From Flavobacteriales bacterium (GTDB taxonomy: Bacteria; Bacteroidota; Bacteroidia; Flavobacteriales_C; GCA-002722245): DNA of 59,606 bases. The DNA is taken from positions 1-59,606 of the forward strand of contig CANFBW010000015.1 of NCBI GenBank assembly GCA_947444925.1, written 5' to 3'. The notes below the pieces were generated by a model. The model made no database searches. It had not been told where the DNA came from and saw only the letters and a list, made by a program, of their open reading frames with translations. The position numbers were made by a program, and so were the translations under genes. Positions 7,759-17,391 of the stretch are shown piece after piece; position 1 is the stretch's first letter, and each line of letters starts with the position of its first letter.

Positions 7759-10161
7759 ATGAAAGTATTTTTATTTTTCGCAGTAATTTTTTTACTGCAT
7801 CAAAATATTTTTTCTCAGCAACTTTCTGGATTTGTATATGGCGATAGCAACAATACAGCGCTGGAGTTTGCTGCAGTGTCGTTGTATCAATCATCAGATT
7901 CATTGCCTTTGTTGGTAGTGACCACAGATGCTAGTGGTTTTTACAAGTTCAGCGCACTTGATGCGGGAAATTACCGATTGCAGGTGACCATGATGGGTTT
8001 TGAAAATGTAGAGCAGTTGCTTCAAATAAATTCGGTCAATGTATTGCGCTCTATAGTATTGCGTACAGAGTCCTCTAAAATAGAGGAAGTTGTGATACTC
8101 AAAAAGAAAAATGTCATTCAACAGGAAGCGGGAAAAACAACGGTGGATGTAAAGAGTATGAGTGCTGCAACAGGCTTGATGGCCATAGACCTGCTGCGTA
8201 AAATGCCAGGTGTTACGGTTGACAACGACGGAAATATTGCTTTGAAAGGGAAGCCGAATGTGGCGATTTTGCTGGATGGAAAAATGACCAATATGTCGGC
8301 CAAACAAATCACATCGATTTTGCAATCAATGTTGGCGTCAGAAATTGACAACATTGAAATTATCACTGCGCCATCGGCGAAATACGACGCGCAAGGGGAT
8401 GGAGGTATCATCAATATTAACCTCAATAAATCGACTAAAAAAGGCTTTTATGGAAATTTTCAAGCGACTTACGGTCAAGGGATTTTACCTAAATCGAACA
8501 GCGGAGTAAACTTGTCGTTCAATGCCGGTAATTGGAAGTTGCGAGCATCTTACAACATCAATGCAAATAAAAACAGAACCTATGGTTTTAACAATAGGAA
8601 TTTTGGCGCATTGAGTTCTGGTTTGTTGTACAATCAAAGTTATACCTATGTTGTGCCGAGTGTTAATCATTCGTATGCTGTAGGTGCCGATTACAAAGTG
8701 AATTCGAAACTGGATATCGGTGTTTCGCACAATGGGATGTTTATGCATGACATTTGGAATGGAGCTGTGGATGGAGCTGTTATTGATTCGTCGCAACAAG
8801 TGCAGCAGTTTTTTACAACCAAAGATCATGTTCCTTGGCAGGGTACTTCGTATTCAAACAATGTGGATTTTAAATACAAGTTAGATTCCACGGGAACGCT
8901 TTCGGGTGGCATAAACTACATGCATTACCATGATTTAAGCAATCAAAGTTTGCGTGTTTCTCGGAGTTCTTCAGGTGTGAATGCTGTTGCTGATCTGACG
9001 AGCACTCTGTCAGCCTTGAACAACAATGTAACGGGGAAAGTGGATTACGAAAAAGCTTTTTTAAAAAAATTAAAAATCGAGTCGGGTGCAAAATGGATGT
9101 ACAATGCATTCGACAATAGTGTTGATTTTACTGTGCTGCAAAGTGCAGTGGTGGTGCCTTCTACACCATCGAAAAAATTATTTTCATATCAGGAGCAGGT
9201 GAGCGCGGCTTATGTTCAAGGGAAATGGTCGGAGAAAAAATGGCAATTCCAAAGCGGTTTGCGCACTGAATATTGGCATGCGAAAGGAGAGGAGTTGTTG
9301 TCGAAAACCTTGTTCACCCGCGATTATCTACAGTTTTTCCCTTCTGCATTTGTGAGCTACCAAGCCGCCGAAAATCACTCATGGAGTTTTTCTTACAACC
9401 GTCGAATCCAGCGTCCAAATTCGCACATGCTGGCGCCAGTGAGTTATTTTGACGATCCGTATTTTTTGTATTCGGGCAATCCTAAATTGCTTCCGCAGCT
9501 GTCGCACAATGTAGAGTTGTCGCACAGTTTTAAAGAGGGGCGATTGATTAGTACCGTGAGTTATATGCACAGCGACAATTACATTCAGCAATGGTCGGTG
9601 AGTCAACGCGATTCTTCTAATATTTTAGACATGACCACCATCAATATTCCCTTGTATGAAAATTTAGCTTTGTCGCTGTCGTACTATCAAGCGGTGAAAA
9701 AATGGTGGACGATTCAGTTTTACGGCAACGTGTATCAAAACCATTTGGCGGGTTACCTCAGCAATTCTAAAGTCACTGTAGACAATAGATATACGAGCGC
9801 GAGTTTTTCTACCACTCATGTTTTTACTTTGCCCAAAACGTGGGTGATCGAGTTAACGGGCAATTACACAATGAAACAATTGGTGGGCTATACCATTAAT
9901 AATCCCATTGGCAGCGTGGGCCTGTCTGTTAAAAAAGATGTTTTTGGCGGACGAGGAAACTTGAAGCTGAACTGTCAGGATTTGTTTTTCACTTTTAAAT
10001 ATTCTGGTATCACTTCGTACAATGGTTTGCAAAGAACTTATTTGTACAGTTGGGACAATAGAGTGGTGTACCTCTCATTTAGCTGGAAATTGGGTGCAAA
10101 ATGGTTTGTTGAAAAAGAGGAGACTAAAAAAGAGCTGGAAATTATTGGAGGCGGAAGGTAG
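7759..10161 (+). CDS. TonB-receptor-like outer membrane beta-barrel protein
   Basis: An 800-residue outer membrane protein. A signal peptide ending 'NIFSQQ' is followed by a carboxypeptidase-regulatory-like beta-sandwich (residues about 22-100, 'GFYKFSALDAGNYRLQVTMMGF'). A plug domain comes next (about 115-225, 'LLRKMPGVTVDNDGNIALKG', 'IITAPSAKYDAQGDGGIINI'). The rest is barrel, rich in alternating aromatic strands, ending in 'LSFSWKLGAKWF'. This matches the Bacteroidota 'outer membrane beta-barrel family protein' group, related to TonB-dependent receptors. No SusD partner is adjacent, so a glycan role is not supported. It is the nearest downstream target of the divergent LytS/LytTR region. 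Confidence 0.9.
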   Translation: MKVFLFFAVIFLLHQNIFSQQLSGFVYGDSNNTALEFAAVSLYQSSDSLPLLVVTTDASGFYKFSALDAGNYRLQVTMMGFENVEQLLQINSVNVLRSIVLRTESSKIEEVVILKKKNVIQQEAGKTTVDVKSMSAATGLMAIDLLRKMPGVTVDNDGNIALKGKPNVAILLDGKMTNMSAKQITSILQSMLASEIDNIEIITAPSAKYDAQGDGGIININLNKSTKKGFYGNFQATYGQGILPKSNSGVNLSFNAGNWKLRASYNINANKNRTYGFNNRNFGALSSGLLYNQSYTYVVPSVNHSYAVGADYKVNSKLDIGVSHNGMFMHDIWNGAVDGAVIDSSQQVQQFFTTKDHVPWQGTSYSNNVDFKYKLDSTGTLSGGINYMHYHDLSNQSLRVSRSSSGVNAVADLTSTLSALNNNVTGKVDYEKAFLKKLKIESGAKWMYNAFDNSVDFTVLQSAVVVPSTPSKKLFSYQEQVSAAYVQGKWSEKKWQFQSGLRTEYWHAKGEELLSKTLFTRDYLQFFPSAFVSYQAAENHSWSFSYNRRIQRPNSHMLAPVSYFDDPYFLYSGNPKLLPQLSHNVELSHSFKEGRLISTVSYMHSDNYIQQWSVSQRDSSNILDMTTINIPLYENLALSLSYYQAVKKWWTIQFYGNVYQNHLAGYLSNSKVTVDNRYTSASFSTTHVFTLPKTWVIELTGNYTMKQLVGYTINNPIGSVGLSVKKDVFGGRGNLKLNCQDLFFTFKYSGITSYNGLQRTYLYSWDNRVVYLSFSWKLGAKWFVEKEETKKELEIIGGGR

Positions 10162-10179
10162 TTGCATTCTACCTTCCGC
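10151..10179. terminator. Perfect 11-bp hairpin spanning the stop codon, between convergent genes
   Basis: GCGGAAGGTAG (10151-10161) and CTACCTTCCGC (10169-10179) are exact inverted repeats with a 7-nt loop. The left arm includes the TAG stop of the outer membrane protein gene. The convergent MuiA-like gene ends 8 bp further at 10187. No long T run follows on either strand, so it may act as an mRNA end-stabilising or bidirectional termination hairpin rather than a classic terminator. Confidence 0.6.
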
Positions 10180-10186
10180 TATATTC

Positions 10187-11791
10187 TTACTCTAAAACCA
10201 CAACAAACTTTTTAGGGTATTTCACTTTGTAGCCAAAGCGGATGATTTTTTCATCGGCGGGATTAATGGTGCTTTCCCATTTCACGACACCGCTTTCTGC
10301 ATCCAACTGCCCGTCTTTAATGTCATTGCTTACTTCTATGTCGCGGTTGATTGACACAGGAATCTGGTCTTTTACTACAATTGTAATTGCCTTTTGTTTG
10401 GTGTTTCTTACTTTTATTTCCCAAGTAATTTCGGTTGTTTTGTCAGAACCAATAATTGCTTTTTTAGACAGTTCTGTTGATTTTGTTCTGCTGATCAAGA
10501 TGCTTTTGTCTCTGCCTAAGGAGACGTTCATTGTATCGCTTGCCGATGATGGATCAATGAAAGAGGTACCTACAAAGGCATCTTCAAAAAATATGCTGGC
10601 TTCTCCTGGCAATAAATTTAGTTTTTCCCATCCAGTGATTTCTGCTACTAAAAATGCAGTAGGATCGGATTTTGGTACAGCTAGGTATTTGTAGCTTGCG
10701 GCAACAGTGTGCTGAGCCACATCAATCTTATGGCTTTTGTTGTCGGAAACAATGGTGTAAGGTGTTGTAATTAAATATTGGTGGGTAGTGGTAGCTTCTT
10801 GTGCAACACTTGCGTTGTAATTGAAAGAAAGAGATTTGGCCACCGACATTTCACTCAATCCTTCTGTGTCATATGCAGGAGCGGCAGCATCGGCTCTTCG
10901 TAATTCATTTTTAAATTTTCTTTTGTGTTCAGGAAGCCTGTTGTCGATGGTCCATTTGTAAATGTCGGGAGCCTGTCCCGATACGCTTGGATTTCCAGTA
11001 GATAGGGTGAGTTGTACCTCTTTCCAATCTACGCCTGTGCTTTGTTGCACGTTGGCTTTGTAATTGAGATTGATAGGACTGTTGATGTCTTTGGCGCGCA
11101 CATCGTAGGTGGGTGTCCATGTTGCGCCGCCTGTATAATAAGTAACTTCAAAATCCATGTTTCCGCTTTGTGCAGCATATACTTCCATAATGATTTCACC
11201 TGTTTCTTTTGTCTGCGTGTGGTTAAGCGTATTTTTTTCGCTGTGCAGTCTGTCTATGTTTTTTTTGATGCCACGCACATGAATTTTGGCTTCTTGTATT
11301 TTATCGGCCAATTCGCGCAAGTGTTCTCTGAAATATTTTGAGGCATCTTGCAAGTCGGCAACATCAAGTGCTTCCTGACCTTTAATGCTTTTATTTGCAA
11401 GGATCATTGATTTTTCTTCTTCGTACACTTGGGCGTTCGCAACGCCTAAGTCAAATTGATCTTGCAGTAATTGCAGTGAGTCGTCAATTTGCAACAATCT
11501 GCGCGGCGCATTGGCTGCCTGAATATAGTTGATTTGAGACAGTACATTAATGAGCGTAATGTTTTCTGAAGTTTTAACGCTGATGCTGTTGTTTTGTATG
11601 AAAGGGGAGAGTCCGCTCAATTTCAAAAGGTGTTTTCCTTTGTTGAGATTCGCTGTTCCGCTTTGTGTGATTTGAGCACCTTGCAGAAAAACAGTTACTT
11701 TTTCAATGTTGGCTTTTATCGCTGTTTCTTCTTGTGCGAAAAGCGTTGTGCCGATACTCAATGCGAAAATGGAGAGCAGTATTTTTTTCAT
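10187..11791 (-). CDS. MuiA-like protein (DUF4140 and DUF4139 domains)
   Basis: A 534-residue secreted protein with a signal peptide (MKKILLSIFALSIGTTLFA). The N-terminal part (residues about 25-125) fits DUF4140: 'KVTVFLQGAQITQSGTANL'. A coiled-coil stretch follows at about 150-195 ('REHLRELADKIQEAKIHV'). The C-terminal half fits DUF4139: 'YYTGGATWTPTYDVRAKD', 'LSTGNPS', and the end 'IIRFGYKVKYPKKFV'. Such proteins are called mucoidy inhibitor MuiA-like from one named member; the biochemical function is not known. The hinge near residue 300 is long and low in complexity. The gene stands alone, convergent with the outer membrane protein gene. Confidence 0.85.
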   Translation of the reverse strand: MKKILLSIFALSIGTTLFAQEETAIKANIEKVTVFLQGAQITQSGTANLNKGKHLLKLSGLSPFIQNNSISVKTSENITLINVLSQINYIQAANAPRRLLQIDDSLQLLQDQFDLGVANAQVYEEEKSMILANKSIKGQEALDVADLQDASKYFREHLRELADKIQEAKIHVRGIKKNIDRLHSEKNTLNHTQTKETGEIIMEVYAAQSGNMDFEVTYYTGGATWTPTYDVRAKDINSPINLNYKANVQQSTGVDWKEVQLTLSTGNPSVSGQAPDIYKWTIDNRLPEHKRKFKNELRRADAAAPAYDTEGLSEMSVAKSLSFNYNASVAQEATTTHQYLITTPYTIVSDNKSHKIDVAQHTVAASYKYLAVPKSDPTAFLVAEITGWEKLNLLPGEASIFFEDAFVGTSFIDPSSASDTMNVSLGRDKSILISRTKSTELSKKAIIGSDKTTEITWEIKVRNTKQKAITIVVKDQIPVSINRDIEVSNDIKDGQLDAESGVVKWESTINPADEKIIRFGYKVKYPKKFVVVLE

Positions 11792-11956
11792 CGTCTTTTT
11801 AATTTGTGTTTAAAAGTACGCGATAACGATTGTATTAATAGACTATTGCGCAGGACTTTTACATATTTTTTTAACAAACACTGGTTTATGCTTTCAATTT
11901 AATAATGAAAGGGATTTGTATTAAACTTTATACCTTAGACGTCTTACGGAAATAGT

Positions 11957-12733
11957 ATGGCTAAAAAGCGACCATTAATATTGGTGACCAACGATGATGG
12001 AGTGACTGCCCCGGGCATTCGCTCACTGATTGAATGGATGAAAGAGTTGGGTGATGTGGTGGTGGTGGCACCCAATCAAGGAATGTCGGGTATGGGGCAT
12101 GCCATAACAATCAACTCCACTTTGCGTTTGTTTGAAAAACACAAGGAAGAAGGTTTGGTTGAATACAGCTGTTCAGGTACGCCTGTTGATTGTGTGAAAT
12201 TTGGCGTAAAGGTAGTTGCTGATCGCGCTTTTGATTTATTGGTATCTGGCATCAACCATGGCTCCAATTCGTCAATCAATGTAATATACTCAGGCACTAT
12301 GTCTGCTGCAATAGAAGGGGCAATTGAAGGAATACCTTCGTTGGGTTTTTCTTTGAACAACCATTCCATGGATGCTGATTTTTCTGCTTGTAAAATTTAC
12401 GTGCAGCAATTGGCTAGAAAAGTATTGGAAAAAGGCTTGCCTAAAGGAGTTTGCTTAAATGTGAACTTTCCGAATCTACCGAAAGAGGAGTTGAAAGGAA
12501 TAAAAGTTTGTCGACAAGCAAATGCTTATTGGGATGAGAATTTTGATGAGCGCAAGGATCCGTTTGGTAATTCATACTATTGGTTGAGCGGCGTATTTGT
12601 CAATATGGATGGCGGTGAAAGCACCGATGAAGAGGCATTGAAGAACGGGTTTGTATCAGTGGTACCTACAAAATTTGATTTAACTGCACATGAATTTAGG
12701 TCGGAATTGGAAAGTTGGTTCGCCAACGCATAA
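11957..12733 (+). CDS. surE: 5'/3'-nucleotidase SurE
   Basis: A 258-residue stationary-phase survival phosphatase that removes phosphate from nucleoside monophosphates. The metal-binding motif LVTNDDGVTAPGI lies at residues 9-21, followed by 'VAPNQGMSGMGHAIT' near 45, 'YSCSGTPVDCVKFG' near 75 and 'LVSGINHGSN' near 98, all standard for SurE. The length is typical. It heads a five-gene cluster continuing to the small membrane protein, lpxB, spoIID and comEC; the pairing of surE with lpxB is a recurring Bacteroidota arrangement. Confidence 0.96.
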   Translation: MAKKRPLILVTNDDGVTAPGIRSLIEWMKELGDVVVVAPNQGMSGMGHAITINSTLRLFEKHKEEGLVEYSCSGTPVDCVKFGVKVVADRAFDLLVSGINHGSNSSINVIYSGTMSAAIEGAIEGIPSLGFSLNNHSMDADFSACKIYVQQLARKVLEKGLPKGVCLNVNFPNLPKEELKGIKVCRQANAYWDENFDERKDPFGNSYYWLSGVFVNMDGGESTDEEALKNGFVSVVPTKFDLTAHEFRSELESWFANA

Positions 12734-12752
12734 GATAAAAAAAAACAAGGGA

Positions 12753-13043
12753 ATGCTTTTAGGAGCATTGCTGCCATTGGTGATTTTGCCATTGGTGATT
12801 TATGTTTTTTACCTCGACAGTACCAGGCGAATTGATGTTGGGTTTCAGCAATATTTCATGAAAATAGTGCAGAACATCCATAATTTCTCGAATGTCATTA
12901 GTTTAAGTGTGCTGGGCAACTTAGTGCTTTTTTCATTGCTCTTGCGTCGTAATAATGAATGGGCTGCGCGCGGTGTATTGATCTCTACACTTTGTTATGT
13001 GGTTTTGGTATTTGTATTGAAATTTTTTGAAGGTAATATTTAA
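12753..13043 (+). CDS. Small hypothetical membrane protein
   Basis: A 96-residue product from ATG 12753 (MLLGALLPLVILPL). An in-frame earlier start inside surE would give an unlikely charged leader. There are three hydrophobic segments: residues about 4-22, 47-67 and 75-92. The loop 'TRRIDVGFQQYFMKIVQNIHNF' between the first and second is amphipathic. It sits 19 bp after surE, and its TAA overlaps the lpxB ATG by 1 bp (TAATG), so it is translationally coupled to lpxB. Similar unnamed small membrane proteins occur between surE and lpxB in other Bacteroidota (recalled, not searched). Function unknown; an envelope role is suggested by the neighbours. Confidence 0.8.
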   Translation: MLLGALLPLVILPLVIYVFYLDSTRRIDVGFQQYFMKIVQNIHNFSNVISLSVLGNLVLFSLLLRRNNEWAARGVLISTLCYVVLVFVLKFFEGNI

Positions 13044-14161
13044 TGCGTTATTATATTATAGCCGGTGAGGCATCGGGCGATTTGCATGCAGCCAATTTAA
13101 TGAAGCAGTTGTTGCTGCTGGATCCTAAAGCGGACTTTCGTTTTTGGGGAGGCGACCGCATGCAAGCTGTAGGCGGTGAACTCGTGGTGCATTACAAAAC
13201 CATTTCTTTCATGGGGTTTATAGAAGTGGTGCTCAATTTGAAAGCCATCTTGAAAAACATTTCTTTTTGCAAAAAGGATATTGAAGATTATCATCCCGAT
13301 GCATTGATATTGGTGGATTATCCGGGCTTTAATTTGCGCATCGCTAAATGGGCAAAACCAAAAGGATTAAAGGTTTTTTACTACATCTCTCCACAAATAT
13401 GGGCTTGGAAACAGTCACGTGTGCATGCCATCAACCGCAATGTTGATCGTATGTTTGCCATTCTTCCCTTTGAAAAAGATTTTTATAAAAAATTCAATTA
13501 CGATATTGATTTCGTTGGCCATCCTTTGTTAGACGCTATTGCCGACGATTTAGTGGAGGAACCTTCGGTAATTCGTCATCGTCACGACTTTGGCGATAAA
13601 AAAGTAGTGTTGCTAATGCCTGGCAGTAGAAAGCAGGAAATACGATCTATGCTTCCTGTGATGCTTGAGGCTGCTGCTATAAATAAGGGATATAAATATG
13701 TGTTGGCAGGAGTAAAGTCGATACCCATTGATTTGTATGCAAACATCCTGGGTAGTGCTGATGTAAAGATTGTGACGGGACAAACCTACAGTTTGCTGTC
13801 GGTTTCCAATGCGGCAATGGTTACGTCGGGAACGGCCACTTTGGAAACGGCTTTGTTTGAAGTGCCTGAAGTGGTTTGTTACAAGGGTAGTGCCATTTCG
13901 TATCAAATTGCAAAGCGTTTGATTAAAGTGAAATACATTTCTTTGGTCAATTTAATTTTGGATAGAGTGGTGGTGAAAGAATTGATTCAGTCGGAAATGA
14001 CTGCTGAGCGCCTAAGTGATGAATTGCGCAAGGTACTTTCGGATGAAGCAACAATTGCTAAAATGAAAGCCGATTACAAAGAGTTGAAACAGGTGTTGGG
14101 TGGTGGCGGTGCATCGCGCAAGGTGGCTCAGGGAATTTTCAATGCTTTAGATCATGTCTAA
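13043..14161 (+). CDS. lpxB: Lipid-A-disaccharide synthase
   Basis: A 372-residue GT19 enzyme that joins UDP-2,3-diacylglucosamine and lipid X to make the lipid A disaccharide at the inner membrane. Motifs: 'IAGEASGDLHAANLM' at the N-terminus, 'LVDYPGFNLRIAKWAK' near 92, 'YYISPQIWAWKQSR' near 115, 'GHPLLDAI' near 160, 'LMPGSRKQEIRSMLP' near 190, and 'TSGTATLETALFEVP' near 258. The length is normal. It overlaps the gene before by 1 bp and spoIID after by 8 bp, indicating a coupled operon. This shows that the organism makes lipid A. Confidence 0.96.
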   Translation: MRYYIIAGEASGDLHAANLMKQLLLLDPKADFRFWGGDRMQAVGGELVVHYKTISFMGFIEVVLNLKAILKNISFCKKDIEDYHPDALILVDYPGFNLRIAKWAKPKGLKVFYYISPQIWAWKQSRVHAINRNVDRMFAILPFEKDFYKKFNYDIDFVGHPLLDAIADDLVEEPSVIRHRHDFGDKKVVLLMPGSRKQEIRSMLPVMLEAAAINKGYKYVLAGVKSIPIDLYANILGSADVKIVTGQTYSLLSVSNAAMVTSGTATLETALFEVPEVVCYKGSAISYQIAKRLIKVKYISLVNLILDRVVVKELIQSEMTAERLSDELRKVLSDEATIAKMKADYKELKQVLGGGGASRKVAQGIFNALDHV

Positions 14162-15314
14162 TTGTTTTAGAAAAGCATTTTGTTTTATTGCATTGTTTTT
14201 TGCAGTGCACACACTCTGCGCACATCAAGTGCTGATTCATGTGTTTTCGTTAAAAACCGTACATTCTGCCACAGTGAACTTTAGCAGAGGGGCGTATTCT
14301 TTGTGGGCCGAAGGTGCTGAAGTGGCGCACTTTGCGCAAGGTGAAACAGTGAAGATTTTAATGGAAGGCACAAAGATGCGCGTTTCGTTTCAAGGTACTT
14401 CCAAACTACTTTCGCACTTTAAGTTTGTGGGGGAGGAGTATCTCAATAATTTTAAAGTTGGCGTTGCCGGGGAGTTGCGCACCTATGAAGACAATTTGGA
14501 GTGCAAGGTCGAAGGCAAATCTTTTGTATTGTTGAACAGAGTGGAGCTGGAACGATATATAGCAGGAGTAGTGGAGTCGGAAGCGGGATTGCGCGCCGCG
14601 CCGGAGTATTTTAAGTTGCAGGCGATTTTGTGCCGAACCTATGCTTTGAGAAATCTTGATCGTCACGCCGTTGATGGCTATAACCTTTGTGACAACGTGC
14701 ATTGTCAAGCCTATTACAGCAAGAGTTATAAAATTCCGGCAATACTGAAAGCAACGGTAGCTACAAATGGCTTGGTGATAACCGACGATAAATTTGACTT
14801 GATCAATGCTACGTTTCATTCTAACTGTGGCGGTGAAACTTGTAATTCAGAAGATGTTTGGCTTACGCCGCTGCCTTATTTGCGCGCGGTGAAAGATACT
14901 TTTTGTATCAAAAGCAAGAATGCCAGATGGAAGAAGGTGATGACCCAGCAACAGTGGGCAAAATACCTCAGCAATTTGGGTGTCGATAAGTCACTTGATA
15001 GTGTTGTGAATGAGGAAGTAGTGTATTATTCTCCGGCCAACAGGCAGTTTTCTTTTTATTTTCCGGGCAAGTCGGTGAAAACTACTCAGATGAGAAATGA
15101 CTTAAAGTTAAAATCGGCCTATTTTAAAGTAGAGTGTCGCAACGATTCGGTGTATCTTCAGGGAAAAGGATATGGGCATGGCGTTGGTTTGTGTCAGGAA
15201 GGCGCAATTCAAATGGCCAAGCAGGGCTATGCCTACAATCAAATTATCCGCTATTATTTTACTGGAGTTTTTTTAGTGAATTTAAACGCACTGGAGTTTT
15301 TTAAGGAAGAATAG
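14154..15314 (+). CDS. SpoIID/LytB domain protein
   Basis: A 386-residue secreted protein with an N-terminal signal ('CFIALFFAVHTLCAH'). The SpoIID core runs from about residue 120: 'ERYIAGVVESEAGLRAAPEY' (with a candidate catalytic Glu), then 'FKLQAILCRTYAL'. The typical C-terminal 'GKGYGHGVGLCQEGAIQMAK' and 'IIRYYFTG' follow. In spore formers SpoIID is a lytic transglycosylase acting on denuded glycan strands; in non-sporulating bacteria the family is thought to modify peptidoglycan. It overlaps lpxB by 8 bp. 'FHSNCGGETCNSEDVW' holds conserved residues of the family. Confidence 0.9.
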   Translation: MSNCFRKAFCFIALFFAVHTLCAHQVLIHVFSLKTVHSATVNFSRGAYSLWAEGAEVAHFAQGETVKILMEGTKMRVSFQGTSKLLSHFKFVGEEYLNNFKVGVAGELRTYEDNLECKVEGKSFVLLNRVELERYIAGVVESEAGLRAAPEYFKLQAILCRTYALRNLDRHAVDGYNLCDNVHCQAYYSKSYKIPAILKATVATNGLVITDDKFDLINATFHSNCGGETCNSEDVWLTPLPYLRAVKDTFCIKSKNARWKKVMTQQQWAKYLSNLGVDKSLDSVVNEEVVYYSPANRQFSFYFPGKSVKTTQMRNDLKLKSAYFKVECRNDSVYLQGKGYGHGVGLCQEGAIQMAKQGYAYNQIIRYYFTGVFLVNLNALEFFKEE

Positions 15315-15404
15315 CAATCGCAATTGTTTTTTTCTTTTGTTTATTTTTTGTGCATTTTTTGAGTTGATTTTCAATAAGCGTAGCGCAATTTTCCTTTATA
15401 TTTA

Positions 15405-16937
15405 TTGTCCTGCAGCAGATATTTTCTTTTGAAGATTCCCTATTCTCCAATGGCATTGCCTCTCATTTTTTTTGTGATAGGGATTGGTGTTGATCAGCGC
15501 TGTTCGGTTGCTATACTTGTGCTTTTGTTTCTTACTTATTTTGTATTGTTTATTTCGAGAAAGTTAGCGCTTGTTAACTTAAAAATGCTTTGTTATTCAT
15601 CGCTTATTTGGGTTTCTTTTTTTCTTTTGGGAAGAGCATGCATGCTTGTGTATGGAGATGCTTTTGAGATGGGGGAGTTAAAGCCTGTTTACTTGGCTAA
15701 AGTGGAAGTGGTTTGTACTGATGTACCTCGGTTTACGTCGCGTGGTGCTTGGTTGACGGCTCCTGCTACTATTGGTGATACTACGTTCGACTTGCTTTTG
15801 TCTATGGATTCGTTGCAGGCTGCTCGACTGGAAAAGGGAGATACTTTGTATTTGCGGGGCGCGGCAATTTGGCCTTTACTTTTAAAAGGAAAGGAGGTGT
15901 CGGCTTGGGAAAAATACTTGTTGCGCCAAGGGGTGAATTACAAAAGTGCGTTGCAAAAAAGTCGGTCATGGACCTTGCGCAAAAACAAAAGTTGGTATTA
16001 CGGGGCTTACAATTTCGCGCACCAAAAAATTGTGCGTTCGGCATTGTCGTCTAAATCAAAAGCGCTCTTGCTTTCACTTTTGATTGGTGATCGTGGGTAT
16101 ATTGATAAAAAAACCAAGGAAGATTACGCTGTTTTGGGTGTTTCGCATATCTTGTCGGTGTCGGGCTTGCATGTTGGAATTGTTTATTTTGTGGTGGCGT
16201 GGCTTTTGTCGCTGCTGTTTTACAAGCGTTCATCAATTGCGGTTTTTTTAGTGTTGCTCGTTATTTGGTTTTATTGCTGGATGGTTGGCTTTTCGCCACC
16301 CGTGTTGCGATCGGCGCTTATGTTTAGTTTATTTGTTTTGGCTTCGGTCGTAGGGCGTGGTGCCTCATTGTGGCATAGCACGTGTTGGTCGGCTTTTGTT
16401 ATATTGCTTTTGCAGCCACAGTGTTTGTATGACATTGGATTTCAATTGTCGTACGGCGCTATGTTGGGGATAGTTTTTGTAATGCCGGTGTTTTCTTCTT
16501 GGGTCAAGGTCAAGGGTTTGCTGTGGAAGTCTATTGTTGATTTGCTACTGCTGAGTGTTGCCGTGCAATTAACTTTGCTCCCATTTTTGGTATACTATTT
16601 TGAATACGTGTCGCTGTATTTTTTATTGGCCAACATAGTGATTGTTCCGGCTGTGGCGCTGCTGATGTATTTGGGGATAGTTTTTTTGTTGGCGAGCGGA
16701 CGCGCTCTGCAGTTTTTAATTTTTTTACTAGATCAACTAGTGTGCTTCATGGATTGGGTTTGCGGCTTGCTGCGTGACGCTCCGTATACCGTGATTTCTT
16801 TGGTGTTGCCAGATTTAATATTTTGGATATGTTACACGCTAGTGTTAATCTTTGTCATTTATTTTAAATACAGTCGACTCAATTGGTTTTTGTATTTGGC
16901 GCTATTCTTCTTCGTGTTCGCCATATTGAGTATTTGA
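15405..16937 (+). CDS. ComEC/Rec2-type competence channel protein, short form
   Basis: A 510-residue inner-membrane protein from TTG 15405. The frame is closed upstream by a TAG at 15381 and holds no earlier ATG; the in-frame ATG at 15450 would cut the conserved 'LKIPYSP' opening. An N-terminal DUF4131-like region is followed by the Competence domain, with 'LLIGDRGYIDKKTKEDYAVLGVSHILSVSGLHVGIV' features near residue 225-260, and many transmembrane segments. It ends after the last helices, without the C-terminal metallo-beta-lactamase domain of Bacillus-type ComEC. Homologues move single-stranded DNA across the inner membrane. It is the last gene of the surE-lpxB cluster, and its end lies 4 bp from a convergent gene. 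Confidence 0.88.
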   Translation: MSCSRYFLLKIPYSPMALPLIFFVIGIGVDQRCSVAILVLLFLTYFVLFISRKLALVNLKMLCYSSLIWVSFFLLGRACMLVYGDAFEMGELKPVYLAKVEVVCTDVPRFTSRGAWLTAPATIGDTTFDLLLSMDSLQAARLEKGDTLYLRGAAIWPLLLKGKEVSAWEKYLLRQGVNYKSALQKSRSWTLRKNKSWYYGAYNFAHQKIVRSALSSKSKALLLSLLIGDRGYIDKKTKEDYAVLGVSHILSVSGLHVGIVYFVVAWLLSLLFYKRSSIAVFLVLLVIWFYCWMVGFSPPVLRSALMFSLFVLASVVGRGASLWHSTCWSAFVILLLQPQCLYDIGFQLSYGAMLGIVFVMPVFSSWVKVKGLLWKSIVDLLLLSVAVQLTLLPFLVYYFEYVSLYFLLANIVIVPAVALLMYLGIVFLLASGRALQFLIFLLDQLVCFMDWVCGLLRDAPYTVISLVLPDLIFWICYTLVLIFVIYFKYSRLNWFLYLALFFFVFAILSI

Positions 16938-16941
16938 GTTG

Positions 16942-17337
16942 TCAATCGTGAAAAGCAAATTTCAAATGATCGGAAGTATGGTCGCTATTGTTGATTGCTT
17001 TTAAGTAGAGCGTGTCGTTTTCGAGTCCGCCAGAAAATTGCATTTTCCCTGTTTTGCCAAAGACATTGATGCTTACATTGCATTTTCCAAAAGAATAGCT
17101 GCCTGCCAACACGCTTTTTGCATGCGTTTTGTTGAAGTATTTGGAGACTTCGTCAATTTTTTCGATTGATGTAGTGTGAAGTACACTTCCGTCGGCATAA
17201 AACTTAAGGTACGCGTTTGTTGTTGAGTCAAGGGGGGCGAAATACAAGCCTTCGTAGTTCAGTTTGCAGTTTTCTTTGGGACTGCTAAAACCCATTGCTA
17301 TTGCTGCTATGGCGCAAAGAAGTAATGTTCTTTTCAT
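16942..17337 (-). CDS. Small secreted hypothetical protein
   Basis: A 131-residue product with a plausible signal peptide (MKRTLLLCAIAAIAMGFSS). The mature part is small and probably all-beta: 'YEGLYFAPLDSTTNAYLKFY', 'GSVLHTTSIEK', 'LAGSYSFGKCNVSINVFG', 'SGGLENDTLYLKAI'. Two Cys residues could form a disulfide. The pattern 'YLKFYADGSVL...YSFGKCNVSI' is like small Bacteroidota lipocalin-like or calycin proteins that compare a value against a form, but I recognise no named family. It is monocistronic, convergent with comEC and divergent from ispH. Confidence 0.75.
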   Translation of the reverse strand: MKRTLLLCAIAAIAMGFSSPKENCKLNYEGLYFAPLDSTTNAYLKFYADGSVLHTTSIEKIDEVSKYFNKTHAKSVLAGSYSFGKCNVSINVFGKTGKMQFSGGLENDTLYLKAINNSDHTSDHLKFAFHD

Positions 17338-17391
17338 CTTGATATTTTGTTTTCAGGTATACTCTTAATAAATATAGAAGGTTTCTTTTTC

